From positions 121,279 to 185,278 of the forward strand of contig NZ_JAAOIX010000012.1 in assembly GCF_011440395.1 (NCBI RefSeq): DNA of 64,000 bases. Direction: 5' to 3'. Shown piece after piece: positions 45,648-53,563 of the stretch. Each line of letters starts with the position of its first letter. Position 1 is the stretch's first letter. Source of the DNA: Pseudomaricurvus alcaniphilus. GTDB lineage: Bacteria; Pseudomonadota; Gammaproteobacteria; Pseudomonadales; Cellvibrionaceae. Below the pieces are notes generated by a model that did no database searches, had not been told where the DNA came from, and saw only the letters and a program-made list of their open reading frames with translations. The position numbers and the translations under genes are program-made.

Positions 45648-46255
45648 TAGAAGAAGCTTCTGTCGACGGTGATGATATCCCCAGGCAGGACGCGTTCGTT
45701 GCCGCGGATGCCGGTGAGGGTTTCGCTTGGGTTGCTGGCGCGCACCAGGGTGAAACGGCTGCGCGAGGCGCGTTCGGTAAAGCCACCCGCCAGGGCGATG
45801 GCTTTTTCAATGGTGAGTGAGGGCTGGTAGGGAAAGCCGCCGGGCCGTTTCACTTCACCGTTGATGAAAATAGGGCGGTATTCTTCGATGGATACGGTCA
45901 CGTCCGGGTTGATCAGGTAGTCGCCGCGCAGGCCCTTGGTGATCAACTGCTCCAGCTCCAGCACACTTAACCCGGCCACGTTCAGCTCGCCGAGCAGGGG
46001 GTAGTTGAGGTTGCCGCTGTCATTGAGGGCGAAGCTCATGCTCAGGTCCGGCTCGCCAAACACCTGGATAACAATGTGGTCGCCGGCGCCCAGTTTGTAG
46101 CGCGAGTCCGATGGCTGCGCCAGGGCGCCGGCCGAGCCCGCTGCCAGCCACAGCGTCAGCGCGGTCAGCAGCAGGGCGATGAGTCTTCCTGGCTGCAGTG
46201 GTTGTGGGCGTGCAAAAAATGCCGCCAGCCGATTGTTTGCAAGTGTGGAAATCAT
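45647..46255 (-). CDS. Polysaccharide export protein (OPX family), short form
   Basis: 202 residues. N-terminal signal sequence (LIALLLTALTLWLAAGSAGALA) without a lipobox cysteine, then a Poly_export domain (YKLGAGDHIVIQVFGEPDLS) and one SLBB domain (IFINGEVKRPGGFPYQPSL). It is much shorter than E. coli Wza (about 379) and lacks the C-terminal outer-membrane helix. The neighbouring beta-barrel gene probably supplies the outer-membrane pore. Fourteen bases separate it from that gene. Confidence 0.9.
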   Translation of the reverse strand: MISTLANNRLAAFFARPQPLQPGRLIALLLTALTLWLAAGSAGALAQPSDSRYKLGAGDHIVIQVFGEPDLSMSFALNDSGNLNYPLLGELNVAGLSVLELEQLITKGLRGDYLINPDVTVSIEEYRPIFINGEVKRPGGFPYQPSLTIEKAIALAGGFTERASRSRFTLVRASNPSETLTGIRGNERVLPGDIITVDRSFF

Positions 46256-46269
46256 AGAGGTTTGGCCCG

Positions 46270-47496
46270 TTACAGCGAGAGGTTGACGGAAAGCTTGTAC
46301 AGTGTGCGATCGTATTGCAGCCGTTCCAGGTTGCTGTCGCGATCGCTGAAGTTGGCGCCCAGCTGCAAGGAGAGCCAGCGCTGCCAGCGGTATTTGACGG
46401 CTATGCCATAGCCCATGCTCTGTTCGTCGCGATCGTTACCGATAAAGGTTTCGTCGACGTAGCTGGCGTCAATTTTGGTGCCGATGCGATCGGTCCAGTC
46501 GTGGTTCCAGTGGATCTCGTAGCGGCGCACGTCGATAAAGTTGCCGTCGCCATAGGCTTCCTCTTCTTCCCGGGCGGCAATGATATCCACGTGGGAGTAG
46601 CTGCGCGGTGACCAGCGCATGTCCAGCTCCCAGTCGAAGCCGGAGAAGTCGCCGCGGGCCTGGTCATCAAATTCCCGCTGCACATGGCCGAGCTTGAGGG
46701 TGCCGTTGGTGAGTTCGGTGATGTCCCAGGTGGCGCCGAACAGGTAGTGCCGGGTCTGGCTGTCGAGGCTGGCGCTGCCGGGGCGGTCCAGCGCGTAGGC
46801 GTTTTTGCTGGCCCGCACTTCAAACAACAGCGAGGTGGCCGGCAGGGCCCGGTAGTAAAAGGTCGCACTGGCACCGGTACTGTCGTAGTCGCGATAACGG
46901 GTGCTGGCGCGTTCGTTCTGGTAGGCGACATCCAGGTAGTTGGCGGCCAGCACGATGCGGCCGATAGAGCCGCGGGAGCCGTAGGCGTATTCGCCTTCAT
47001 ACAGGGTCTTGTCGACCTGCAGCGGTGCGTCGATGGAGGGGTTCTCGGGGTCAAACCCTTCACTGGAGCCTGTGCCGCGCTCTTCGTGGTTCATGGCGTA
47101 GTTGGCGCTCAACAGGACGTGGTGGCGCAGGCCCAGGTTGAGGTCGGCGCCGGCGTTGAAGTTGTGGTCTTCGTAGTCATCGTCGCTGCTGTCCAGGTAG
47201 CGGCCATAGTCGCCGCTGTAGCTGAGGGCGTAGAGCTGGCCACCGGTTTCCAGCGCGGTGGATAGGGACGGTTTGACGTAGGTGACCCAGGAGTCCACCT
47301 CGTTGCTGGCGCTTTCGAAAATGTTGTCGTCGTAGGCCACCTCGGCGCTCAGCAACGGCAATATTGAAAACGGCCCCCGGGTAATGGTCGCCGGGCCGGT
47401 GTCATCCGCCGACTGCGCCTGCAGCAGTGCGCCATGGCTGGCGAGCAGGCACCCCGCAGCCAGGACGAGTGTTGATCGGATCTGATCCCTAGGCAA
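46270..47496 (-). CDS. Outer-membrane beta-barrel of the export operon (EpsL/BBP2-like)
   Basis: 408 residues. Signal peptide (STLVLAAGCLLASHGALLQAQ), then many alternating beta strands with aromatic girdles (LYALSYSGDYGRYL, HHVLLSANYAMNH, LQLGANFSDRDSN), ending YKLSVNLSL as expected for a barrel. Such proteins accompany short OPX proteins in exopolysaccharide operons and are candidates for the outer-membrane channel. First gene of the leftward operon (barrel, OPX, kinase, phosphatase, VpsP-like). A strong palindrome lies about 170 bases upstream. Confidence 0.82.
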   Translation of the reverse strand: MPRDQIRSTLVLAAGCLLASHGALLQAQSADDTGPATITRGPFSILPLLSAEVAYDDNIFESASNEVDSWVTYVKPSLSTALETGGQLYALSYSGDYGRYLDSSDDDYEDHNFNAGADLNLGLRHHVLLSANYAMNHEERGTGSSEGFDPENPSIDAPLQVDKTLYEGEYAYGSRGSIGRIVLAANYLDVAYQNERASTRYRDYDSTGASATFYYRALPATSLLFEVRASKNAYALDRPGSASLDSQTRHYLFGATWDITELTNGTLKLGHVQREFDDQARGDFSGFDWELDMRWSPRSYSHVDIIAAREEEEAYGDGNFIDVRRYEIHWNHDWTDRIGTKIDASYVDETFIGNDRDEQSMGYGIAVKYRWQRWLSLQLGANFSDRDSNLERLQYDRTLYKLSVNLSL

Positions 47497-47660
47497 AGCA
47501 AACCTCCCTGGTGAGCGCTTTCTGCTATGGTCTGGTGTTCTAGGCTCTGTGCATTCGAGTGGCCTATGGATTCGTTACGCCGGCGCGGGAGTGCGCGCTG
47601 ATAGTGGCGTGAGACTTTCTATATGGGTCGAGTCTAGCCCAGCGGGACGGAAAAGGTATG

Positions 47661-47672
47661 ACCCAAATGGGT
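47661..47672. promoter_or_regulatory. Palindromic operator upstream of the export operon
   Basis: ACCCAAATGGGT, the reverse complement of the ACCCATTTGGGT core at 16229, within TATGACCCAAATGGGTTATC. It lies about 170 bases before the first gene of the export operon, similar to its distance from the LuxR and wcaJ-type genes. Confidence 0.68.
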
Positions 47673-47696
47673 TATCAGGGTGGGGGTTTTTGGGCC

Positions 47697-47968
47697 CCGC
47701 GAAAATGGGGACGGAGGGATTATTTTTTGATCAGTTGATGTTGGTTATAGCGTTAGTGGGTGGCAGGCAACGGTGTTTATTGAAATAACTCTTCAATAAA
47801 CACCCAGACTCTTCAATGTGACTCTTCAATGGACACCCACGTTAGCTCGGGGCTCTTATATGGACACCCATGCTAGCTCGGCGCGAAAATGGGGGCGGGA
47901 TTATTTTTTGATCAATTGATGTTGGTTATAACGGTAATAGATAGCAGGCAACGGTATTTATTGAAATA
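47697..47968. repeat. Pair of ~85-bp direct repeats
   Basis: Sequence from GCGAAAATGGGGACGGAGGG through GATCAGTTGATGTTGGTTAT and GGCAGGCAACGGTGTTTATT (47697-47787) recurs at about 47882-47968 with small differences. A third, inverted, shorter copy is at 53518-53549. Between the two copies lie GGACACCC repeats. Confidence 0.85.
47791..47880. repeat. GGACACCC-type interspersed repeats, group 1
   Basis: Copies CTTCAATAAACACCCAG (47791), CTTCAATGGACACCCACG (47824) and CTTATATGGACACCCATG (47855); the last two continue into GTTAGCTCGG or GCTAGCTCGG. The step between the last two is 31 bases. The same unit recurs at 49.1 and 51.9 kb, and inverted at 53.2-53.45 kb. Confidence 0.85.
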
Positions 47969-47998
47969 GGGCTGGTAAAACCGTGGTCGGCCCCTGGT

Positions 47999-48610
47999 TC
48001 ACTCATCGTCCAAATACAGGGTGAGCGCCCGTGTTAGAGACGACAGGAAGGCCACCTGTCTGCGGTTGCGAATCATGCGCAGTACGTACCAAATCAGTAC
48101 ATACATACCGGCGAGCCAAATCACCCCGACAATTCGGTTGATCCAGGCTGGGTCTAACAGGCCGTGCAGCAGTTCGGTAAACAGGTTGCCGGAATCATCG
48201 GCGGAAATCAGGCTTATCAACCCCCACCAGACGCTAATAGCACTCATCAACAGCGCCGCAGTACCCAGCAGTGAGCGACCCAGGATTGCCATGGGATGGT
48301 GATCGCCGGTAAGTCCGCTTAACTCCATCGCGGTCAACCTGTTGTAGCGGCGCAGTTGGCTTTTCTCATACTCTGGAAAGAAGCGCCACAAAGTTACCAG
48401 ATTGCGAGCATCCTCATAGAGGGTGCTTTCAAATTTCTGGTACACCGCGGGCTGGCCGCGGTCGTCACGATAGTTGTCTTCCACGCCGGTGCGGATATGC
48501 CTGACGTCAGGGTGGTGTTTGGAAACCCGGTTTTCTGTTAGAAAGGTCCGTGCATCGCTAAGAAACTGCAGAAAATCTGCCGTTTGGCTTGTCTTTGCTG
48601 CGTGAGTCAT
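47999..48610 (-). CDS. Membrane protein of unknown function
   Basis: 203 residues. A polar N-terminal half (about 105 residues, charged, predicted helical) precedes two membrane helices (near 113-135 and 158-180) and a short basic cytoplasmic tail. No family is recognised. GGAAA lies before the ATG. It lies 23 bases downstream of another small membrane protein gene on the same strand, so the two probably form an operon. Confidence 0.65.
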   Translation of the reverse strand: MTHAAKTSQTADFLQFLSDARTFLTENRVSKHHPDVRHIRTGVEDNYRDDRGQPAVYQKFESTLYEDARNLVTLWRFFPEYEKSQLRRYNRLTAMELSGLTGDHHPMAILGRSLLGTAALLMSAISVWWGLISLISADDSGNLFTELLHGLLDPAWINRIVGVIWLAGMYVLIWYVLRMIRNRRQVAFLSSLTRALTLYLDDE

Positions 48611-48633
48611 GACGGGTTTCCGGGGCTATGTGC

Positions 48634-49053
48634 TTAGAACTGACCTTTAAACCAGCCCCAAATGCCGAGCGAAAAGTTGGGGAACAGGTTAATACCCAGA
48701 GCTGACTTTATCAGATAAAGCACCAGTAATCCGGTCAAGACCGATACCAGTAATACCGTGCCGATGGCGAGGGTCTTGGCGAGCAGTGATATTTGCTGCT
48801 CTGAGCGCGTCAGTTGGCGGCGGTTTTTGCCCAGTAAAATGACATAGTAGAAGCGTTTGGGCACCAGGGGGATGCGTAGCGTGCCCCTCAAATCGACGCT
48901 ATGGTTACCCCAGGTCTTGGCGCCAAATACGGCTTTTATGTGGGCGAGTTGTTCTTCGTTAAAGCTTTCAGCGACCTCTTGCGGCACCCGCGACAGGAAA
49001 TTGTTGATGACCGTTTGGTCTTCTGTCGCGAACTCGTGGTGCGGTTTGTTCAT
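48634..49053 (-). CDS. Small membrane protein of unknown function
   Basis: 139 residues. A soluble N-terminal part resembles a short helical domain (FLSRVPQEVAESFNEEQLAHI), then LRIPLVPKRFYYVILLGKNRR, a conserved-looking basic segment entering the membrane, and one to two helices (AIGTVLLVSVLTGLLVLYLI). I recall similar RFYYVILLGKNRR proteins in other marine gammaproteobacteria but cannot name a family. First gene of a probable two-gene operon. Confidence 0.65.
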   Translation of the reverse strand: MNKPHHEFATEDQTVINNFLSRVPQEVAESFNEEQLAHIKAVFGAKTWGNHSVDLRGTLRIPLVPKRFYYVILLGKNRRQLTRSEQQISLLAKTLAIGTVLLVSVLTGLLVLYLIKSALGINLFPNFSLGIWGWFKGQF

Positions 49054-49130
49054 GTGTGTTTACTCTGAAATGTCCTTTGATTGTTAGTCTATGGCAGATT
49101 TCAGGTTTTTTCCGGGTTTAATTAGTGCTT

Positions 49131-49191
49131 CTTAAATGGACACCCATGTTTAGCTGCATCAATTGTTAAATGGACACCCATGTTAGCTCAA
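49131..49191. repeat. GGACACCC-type interspersed repeats, group 2
   Basis: CTTAAATGGACACCCATG at 49131 and GTTAAATGGACACCCATG at 49165, each followed by TTAGCT. They lie in the gap between the divergent membrane-protein operon and the Nudix gene. Confidence 0.85.
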
Positions 49192-49335
49192 GATACATTA
49201 TTGCCCTTTCGAGAGTTTTCGTAGATTCATACTGGCAAGGGACGCTGCTGATGAAAGTTGCATTCGCAGAAAGGGCAGTGCTCATGCCGGAAAAACGTTT
49301 AAGCCGACTGGAAGTCACCGCTTGAGGAGTGCGTT

Positions 49336-49785
49336 TTGAAATTACCCATAGACACATTTAAGACCATCATCGCCAATACACCGCTTATCTCCATGGACCT
49401 GGTGGTTTATAACCTCGCAGGCCAGGTGCTCCTGGGCGAACGGCTTAACCGCCCTGCCCAGGGAAGTTGGTTCGTGCCGGGTGGTCGGATTTTAAAGGAT
49501 GAGCATTTTGACCAGGCATTCAAGCGTTTGACCCAGGACGAATTAGGGGTTGAATGCACGTTGCAGCAGGCTGACTTTTTGGGGCCCTTTGAGCATCATT
49601 ACCCTGACAACTTCACCGGCACTGATTTTTCAACTCACTATGTGGTGCTCGGTTACAAGTTGCTGCTGGACTTGTCTCTGTCGGAACTGCCCTGTGCCCA
49701 GCATGGCAGCTACCAGTGGTTCGATCCGCAGGCCGCGTTGGCGTCGGACAAGGTACACCTGCATACGAAGTGGTATTTGGAGTAA
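49336..49785 (+). CDS. gmm: GDP-mannose mannosyl hydrolase (Nudix family)
   Basis: 149 residues. Modified Nudix box GGRILKDEHFDQAFKRLTQDELG, written here as GGRILKDE and RLTQDELG, as in the GDP-mannose hydrolase branch, with the N-terminal FKTIIANTPLISMDLVVYN typical of it. It hydrolyses GDP-mannose to GDP and mannose and could tune the GDP-mannose/GDP-fucose pool. The start is TTG 49336, strongly supported by GAGGAG seven bases upstream; no in-frame ATG is suitable. It stands alone in the repeat-rich segment. Confidence 0.9.
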   Translation: MKLPIDTFKTIIANTPLISMDLVVYNLAGQVLLGERLNRPAQGSWFVPGGRILKDEHFDQAFKRLTQDELGVECTLQQADFLGPFEHHYPDNFTGTDFSTHYVVLGYKLLLDLSLSELPCAQHGSYQWFDPQAALASDKVHLHTKWYLE

Positions 49786-49919
49786 TCGACCAATTGCGAA
49801 TAATTGCTGATTTCATTGCGAAATAGCTTTGTGTCACAATAGTCGTTGCATGGATGCAATGTGTATCCTTACGCTCAGTCAGTGATTTACAGGAACTACT
49901 ACAAAACCAAGGATACAGC

Positions 49920-51341
49920 ATGAAAAAACTCGGCCTGGGCATTGCTGCCCTTATCATACTGGTGGCGGCCGTCGCTCCCAAGTTCGTTGCCAGCTCCATC
50001 GACACCCAACTGCATGAAATAGTTACGCGGATTAGCGATCACCCCGGCTATGAGGCTGAATTGGTTGAAATCTCGCAAGGCTGGTTTGGCACCCAGGCCA
50101 AAATCAAGCTCACGGCGGATCTGGCTGCATTTGGAGCTGATGCCGACAGCCCAGCCTGGAAAGATATGTCGGAACTGGCGGTTATGCTGGACGTCAATGC
50201 TGGGCACGGTCTAATCTTAACTGGTGAACAGCCAGGCCTCGGATGGGTAGACTGGCTGGTGGTAATCCAGGGTGACGCTTTGCGCGGGCGCTTGGAATGG
50301 CCCGCGGAGCAGCCATTTTATCGCTTTTTAGGTACTACCGATCTTTTGGGTAAGACCCACTACCAAGATCAGATTTCAATGTTTAGCGCGCAGAATAGCG
50401 ATAATACGGTTGAGTTTTCGTTTAGCGGTCTGAAGGGTACGGGGCTGGCCAGTAAGGAAGGTCTCGCGTACCGAGGCGTGGCTGATAGTTTTACGGTGGT
50501 GTCTGATCGGAGCGATTTCAAACTGCAGCAAGCCAGCCTGGATGTGACCATGGAAAGCGACTGGTTGGCCGCTATAGAGGAGGGCTTGTATAACTCTGCG
50601 GCCAGGTTCGATATTGCTCATATTGAAGTCAGCCAGATGGAGACCCAGCAATATGGCAAGTTGGATGGTATTTTTGTCACTTCGAACTCGGTTGTTTCTG
50701 CGGATAAAACCCTGGCTGATTTCAAGGTGAGTTATGGCCTCAAGGCGTTTGAAGTCAATCAATATCAGGGTTCGGATCTGGGGTTGGATGTTGAGATTAA
50801 CCGTGTCAGTGCGGACTTCGTAAAAGCCTACCGGGAATTCGCGCAAGCGAACGTTGGTTTGCCGGCAGAAGAGTTGCAGGCAAATACCCGGCAGTGGCTT
50901 AATCAAAATCTGCTGGCTCAACTGCAGGTTAATCCAGAGGTCAAAATTACCAGTCTGCACGGTACCTTGCCCGAAGGTCAATTCAGCAGTAATGCGCGCG
51001 CTGGTGTGATCGATATTGATAGCCTGCCGGACACGCTGGAAGATAAGACTTTTGGCTTCGAGTATATGCTGGTCAATGGCAATGTTAGTGCCGAAGAGCA
51101 AGTGGTGGATTTGGTAGCGTCTTTGTTTATGTCTTCGCAGCTCAAGGCCAATCCACAAGCCGCAAATATGCCAGAGGAGCAATTCGCGCAGATTGTTGCG
51201 ATGCAAACTCCGGTGATGATTGACAGTATGGTTGAGCGCGGCTTCCTGCAGAAAACGGCGACGGGTTACAGCGCGGACTTCAATATACAAGACGGCAAGG
51301 CGAAAATTAATGCGCTGGAAATTCCGTTGGCTCAGCGGTAA
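49920..51341 (+). CDS. YdgA/DUF945-family protein
   Basis: 473 residues. One N-terminal membrane or signal helix (KKLGLGIAALIILVAAVAPKF) precedes a long periplasmic domain with the family pattern: HPGYEAELVEISQGWFGTQAK near the start and NGNVSAEEQVVDLVASLFM near the end. The family is widespread in gammaproteobacteria and its function is not established. AAGGA seven bases upstream fixes ATG 49920; a longer frame from 49854 is not supported. Confidence 0.8.
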   Translation: MKKLGLGIAALIILVAAVAPKFVASSIDTQLHEIVTRISDHPGYEAELVEISQGWFGTQAKIKLTADLAAFGADADSPAWKDMSELAVMLDVNAGHGLILTGEQPGLGWVDWLVVIQGDALRGRLEWPAEQPFYRFLGTTDLLGKTHYQDQISMFSAQNSDNTVEFSFSGLKGTGLASKEGLAYRGVADSFTVVSDRSDFKLQQASLDVTMESDWLAAIEEGLYNSAARFDIAHIEVSQMETQQYGKLDGIFVTSNSVVSADKTLADFKVSYGLKAFEVNQYQGSDLGLDVEINRVSADFVKAYREFAQANVGLPAEELQANTRQWLNQNLLAQLQVNPEVKITSLHGTLPEGQFSSNARAGVIDIDSLPDTLEDKTFGFEYMLVNGNVSAEEQVVDLVASLFMSSQLKANPQAANMPEEQFAQIVAMQTPVMIDSMVERGFLQKTATGYSADFNIQDGKAKINALEIPLAQR

Positions 51342-51375
51342 TTCGCCGCAAGTAATTTGAAAAAGGGTAGCCAAA

Positions 51376-51882
51376 ATGATCGAGCTTAAGTACCTCGTCG
51401 GCTACCCTGAAGACACTCTGAGGCAAGTTCAGGAGGTCATAGCTGACGGCAGGCTGAGCGACATTCTGCGCAAAAAGTACCCATCTACCCATGACGTACG
51501 TAGCGATAAACAGCTGTACGATTTCGCCATAAGCTTGAAAAACCGGTACATGAGTAACGCGCAACCGCTCAATCGCGTGGTTTATGATGCGAAGATCAAA
51601 GTTATCCAGCATACCCTGGGGCAGCATCACTATATTGCTCGGGTGCAGGGCAGAAAGATTAAAACCGCTAACGAAATAAAGATCGCAAGCCTGTTTAGAA
51701 TTGCCCCGGAAGAATTTTTAAGAATGATTGTTGTGCATGAATTGGCACACTTTCGGGAAAAACAGCACAACAAAAGCTTCTATCAGCTGTGTCGCCACAT
51801 GGAGCCACAGTATCATCAATACGAGTTTGATTTGCGCTTGTATCTTACCCATTTGGATTTGTTCGGGGAGCTCTATTTTTGA
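51376..51882 (+). CDS. YgjP-like metallopeptidase-fold protein
   Basis: 168 residues with the zinc motif HELAHFREKQHNKSFYQLC, that is HExxH plus a downstream His, characteristic of the YgjP/DUF45 (M48-related) family. Members include proteins described as nucleotide pyrophosphatases or putative peptidases, so the activity is uncertain. The ATG at 51376 follows AAAAGGG. It lies 34 bases after the ydgA-like gene and may be cotranscribed. Confidence 0.82.
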   Translation: MIELKYLVGYPEDTLRQVQEVIADGRLSDILRKKYPSTHDVRSDKQLYDFAISLKNRYMSNAQPLNRVVYDAKIKVIQHTLGQHHYIARVQGRKIKTANEIKIASLFRIAPEEFLRMIVVHELAHFREKQHNKSFYQLCRHMEPQYHQYEFDLRLYLTHLDLFGELYF

Positions 51883-51919
51883 GCTGTATATTGATTCTTA
51901 AGCATATTGCCGGTTCAAA

Positions 51920-51980
51920 TTATCTAGACACCCATAACAATTATCTAGACACCCAAGTTATTTTTAATCAAGACACCCAC
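51920..51980. repeat. GACACCCA interspersed repeats, group 3
   Basis: TTATCTAGACACCCA at 51920 and 51941, then TTAATCAAGACACCCA at about 51965. All three are in the same orientation as groups 1 and 2 and lie directly before the transposase gene. The mirror-image set lies after it. Confidence 0.88.
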
Positions 51981-52069
51981 ATTATTTTATAAATCACACT
52001 TTTATCCGATGGCCATGCGGAGCTATCGCGCTATAAATGCATCAGTCGATAATTTTCAAGGATGACTCG

Positions 52070-53062
52070 ATGCCAACGCCACGCAAAACCCTCATTGCCC
52101 TTGAAGCAACACCTTACTATCACTGCGTATCGCGTTGTGTGCGCCGGGCCTATCTCTGCGGCAAGGACCAGGCTACAGGCGCCAGCTTTGCCCACCGCCG
52201 CTTTTGGATTGAAGAACGACTGCTGCAACTGACCGATACCTTTGCGATTGATGTCTGTGCCTACGCAATTATGTCAAACCATTATCACGTGGTTTTGCAC
52301 GTTGACAGGGAATCAGCTGAGAGCTGGGATCGTGCCGCCGTCATAAATCGCTGGCATAGGCTTTTTAAAGGCAATCCGTACAGCCAGGCCTTTGTTCAGG
52401 GGAAAAACTTGTCACCGGCAGAAATTGGCATCCTGAATCATTACGTTGATATCTGGCGTTCGCGCCTGATGGATATTAGCTGGTATATGCGGGTTCTCAA
52501 CGAAGGTATTGCGCGCCAGGCAAACCGGGAAGATGAATGTACCGGCCGCTTTTGGGAGGGTCGATTCAAATCCCAGGCATTACTGGATGAAAAAGCGCTG
52601 GTGGCGTGCATGGCGTACGTCGACCTGAATCCGGTGCGTGCTGGTCTGGCAGTAACCCCGGAGACTTCCGCCCATACCAGCATCAAGACACGGTCAGCAA
52701 AAGCAAAATTGTCAGGCTCCCCCAATCACCCCAAACAACAAGCTCGCCAATTGATGCCCTTTGCTGGCAACCCCCGTGCGGCCATGCCCCATGGATTACC
52801 TTTTCGGCTTACCGACTATATAGAACTGATTGATTGGACCGGGAGAATTATCAGGCAAGACAAGCGCGGCGCGATCCCCACCAATGTTCCTCCAGTCTTT
52901 GAGCGCTTGAATATCGATCTACAGCACTGGCTTTACTCGACCAGGCACTTTGAAAGTCGATTTAAGGGGCTGGTGGGTGCGGCACGCATGTTGAAACAGG
53001 TTTGCCGGCAGCTCGGGTATAAGCGAACGCCCGGAATCGGCAGTGCGCTACTACTGAGTTAA
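52070..53062 (+). CDS. Y1 (HUH) transposase of the REP-associated/IS200-like type
   Basis: 330 residues. It begins MPTPRKTLIALEATPYYHC and has the HUH motif SNHYHVVLHV at about 69-78. GRFWEGRFKSQALLDEKALV and AYVDLNPVRAGLAV follow, typical of long Y1 transposases with a C-terminal extension of about 120 residues. AAGGA precedes ATG 52070; an upstream frame to 52037 is less likely. It is flanked by oppositely oriented GACACCCA repeats, the arrangement expected if it acts on them. Confidence 0.9.
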   Translation: MPTPRKTLIALEATPYYHCVSRCVRRAYLCGKDQATGASFAHRRFWIEERLLQLTDTFAIDVCAYAIMSNHYHVVLHVDRESAESWDRAAVINRWHRLFKGNPYSQAFVQGKNLSPAEIGILNHYVDIWRSRLMDISWYMRVLNEGIARQANREDECTGRFWEGRFKSQALLDEKALVACMAYVDLNPVRAGLAVTPETSAHTSIKTRSAKAKLSGSPNHPKQQARQLMPFAGNPRAAMPHGLPFRLTDYIELIDWTGRIIRQDKRGAIPTNVPPVFERLNIDLQHWLYSTRHFESRFKGLVGAARMLKQVCRQLGYKRTPGIGSALLLS

Positions 53063-53236
53063 ATGCTGCGCTTGGTAAAGCTTATAACTTCCTTTCACTC
53101 CGGTTGACGGCCGGCTGCTCGTTCCGCTGTATCTTCTACCTGCTGCATCTCTATTGCTTAAAGTTTCTGAGTTCAGTATTTGAAATACTTGGCTATTCAA
53201 TGACTTCGTGGATGAGTACCAGGGTTGCACTAGCGT

Positions 53237-53450
53237 GGGTGTCTGGTTAATCGGTTTGGGATGGCTGTCTGGTTAAAAAATAAGTATGGCTGTCCAGTTA
53301 AAGGTCGTCCAGTTAAAGGTCCTCGGTTAGTATTCGAGTTCTTTAAAGATGGGTGTCCGTTCTACTATCGTCCGTTCTACTATCGGTTCTACTATCGCTA
53401 CTAATATGGCTGTCCAGTTAAAAAGTCGATTAAAAAGGCTGTCCAGTTAA
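53237..53450. repeat. TGGGTGTC/TGGCTGTCC interspersed repeats, inverted set
   Basis: About seven copies: TGGGTGTCTGGTTAA (53237), ATGGCTGTCTGGTTAA (53261), TATGGCTGTCCAGTTAA (53285 and 53405), GTCGTCCAGTTAA (53304), GATGGGTGTCCGTTCT (53348) and AGGCTGTCCAGTTAA (53436). They are the reverse complement of the sets left of the transposase. They occupy most of the 500-base gap 53063-53563; no gene is seen there. Confidence 0.88.
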
Positions 53451-53517
53451 AAAGTCAAAAAATCAAGCACACCCAACACCAAACAACTCCCCGCAAAGGG
53501 AGCTAAAACAAGGCGCG

Positions 53518-53549
53518 CTGGTCAAAAAATAATCCCTCCGTCCCCATTT
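53518..53549. repeat. Inverted copy of the 47.7-kb repeat
   Basis: CTGGTCAAAAAATAATCCCT followed by CCGTCCCCATTT is the inverted counterpart of 47703-47734 over about 31 bases. Together the two copies bracket the 5.8-kb repeat-rich segment. Confidence 0.8.
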
Positions 53550-53563
53550 CAGCTCCCTACCGG

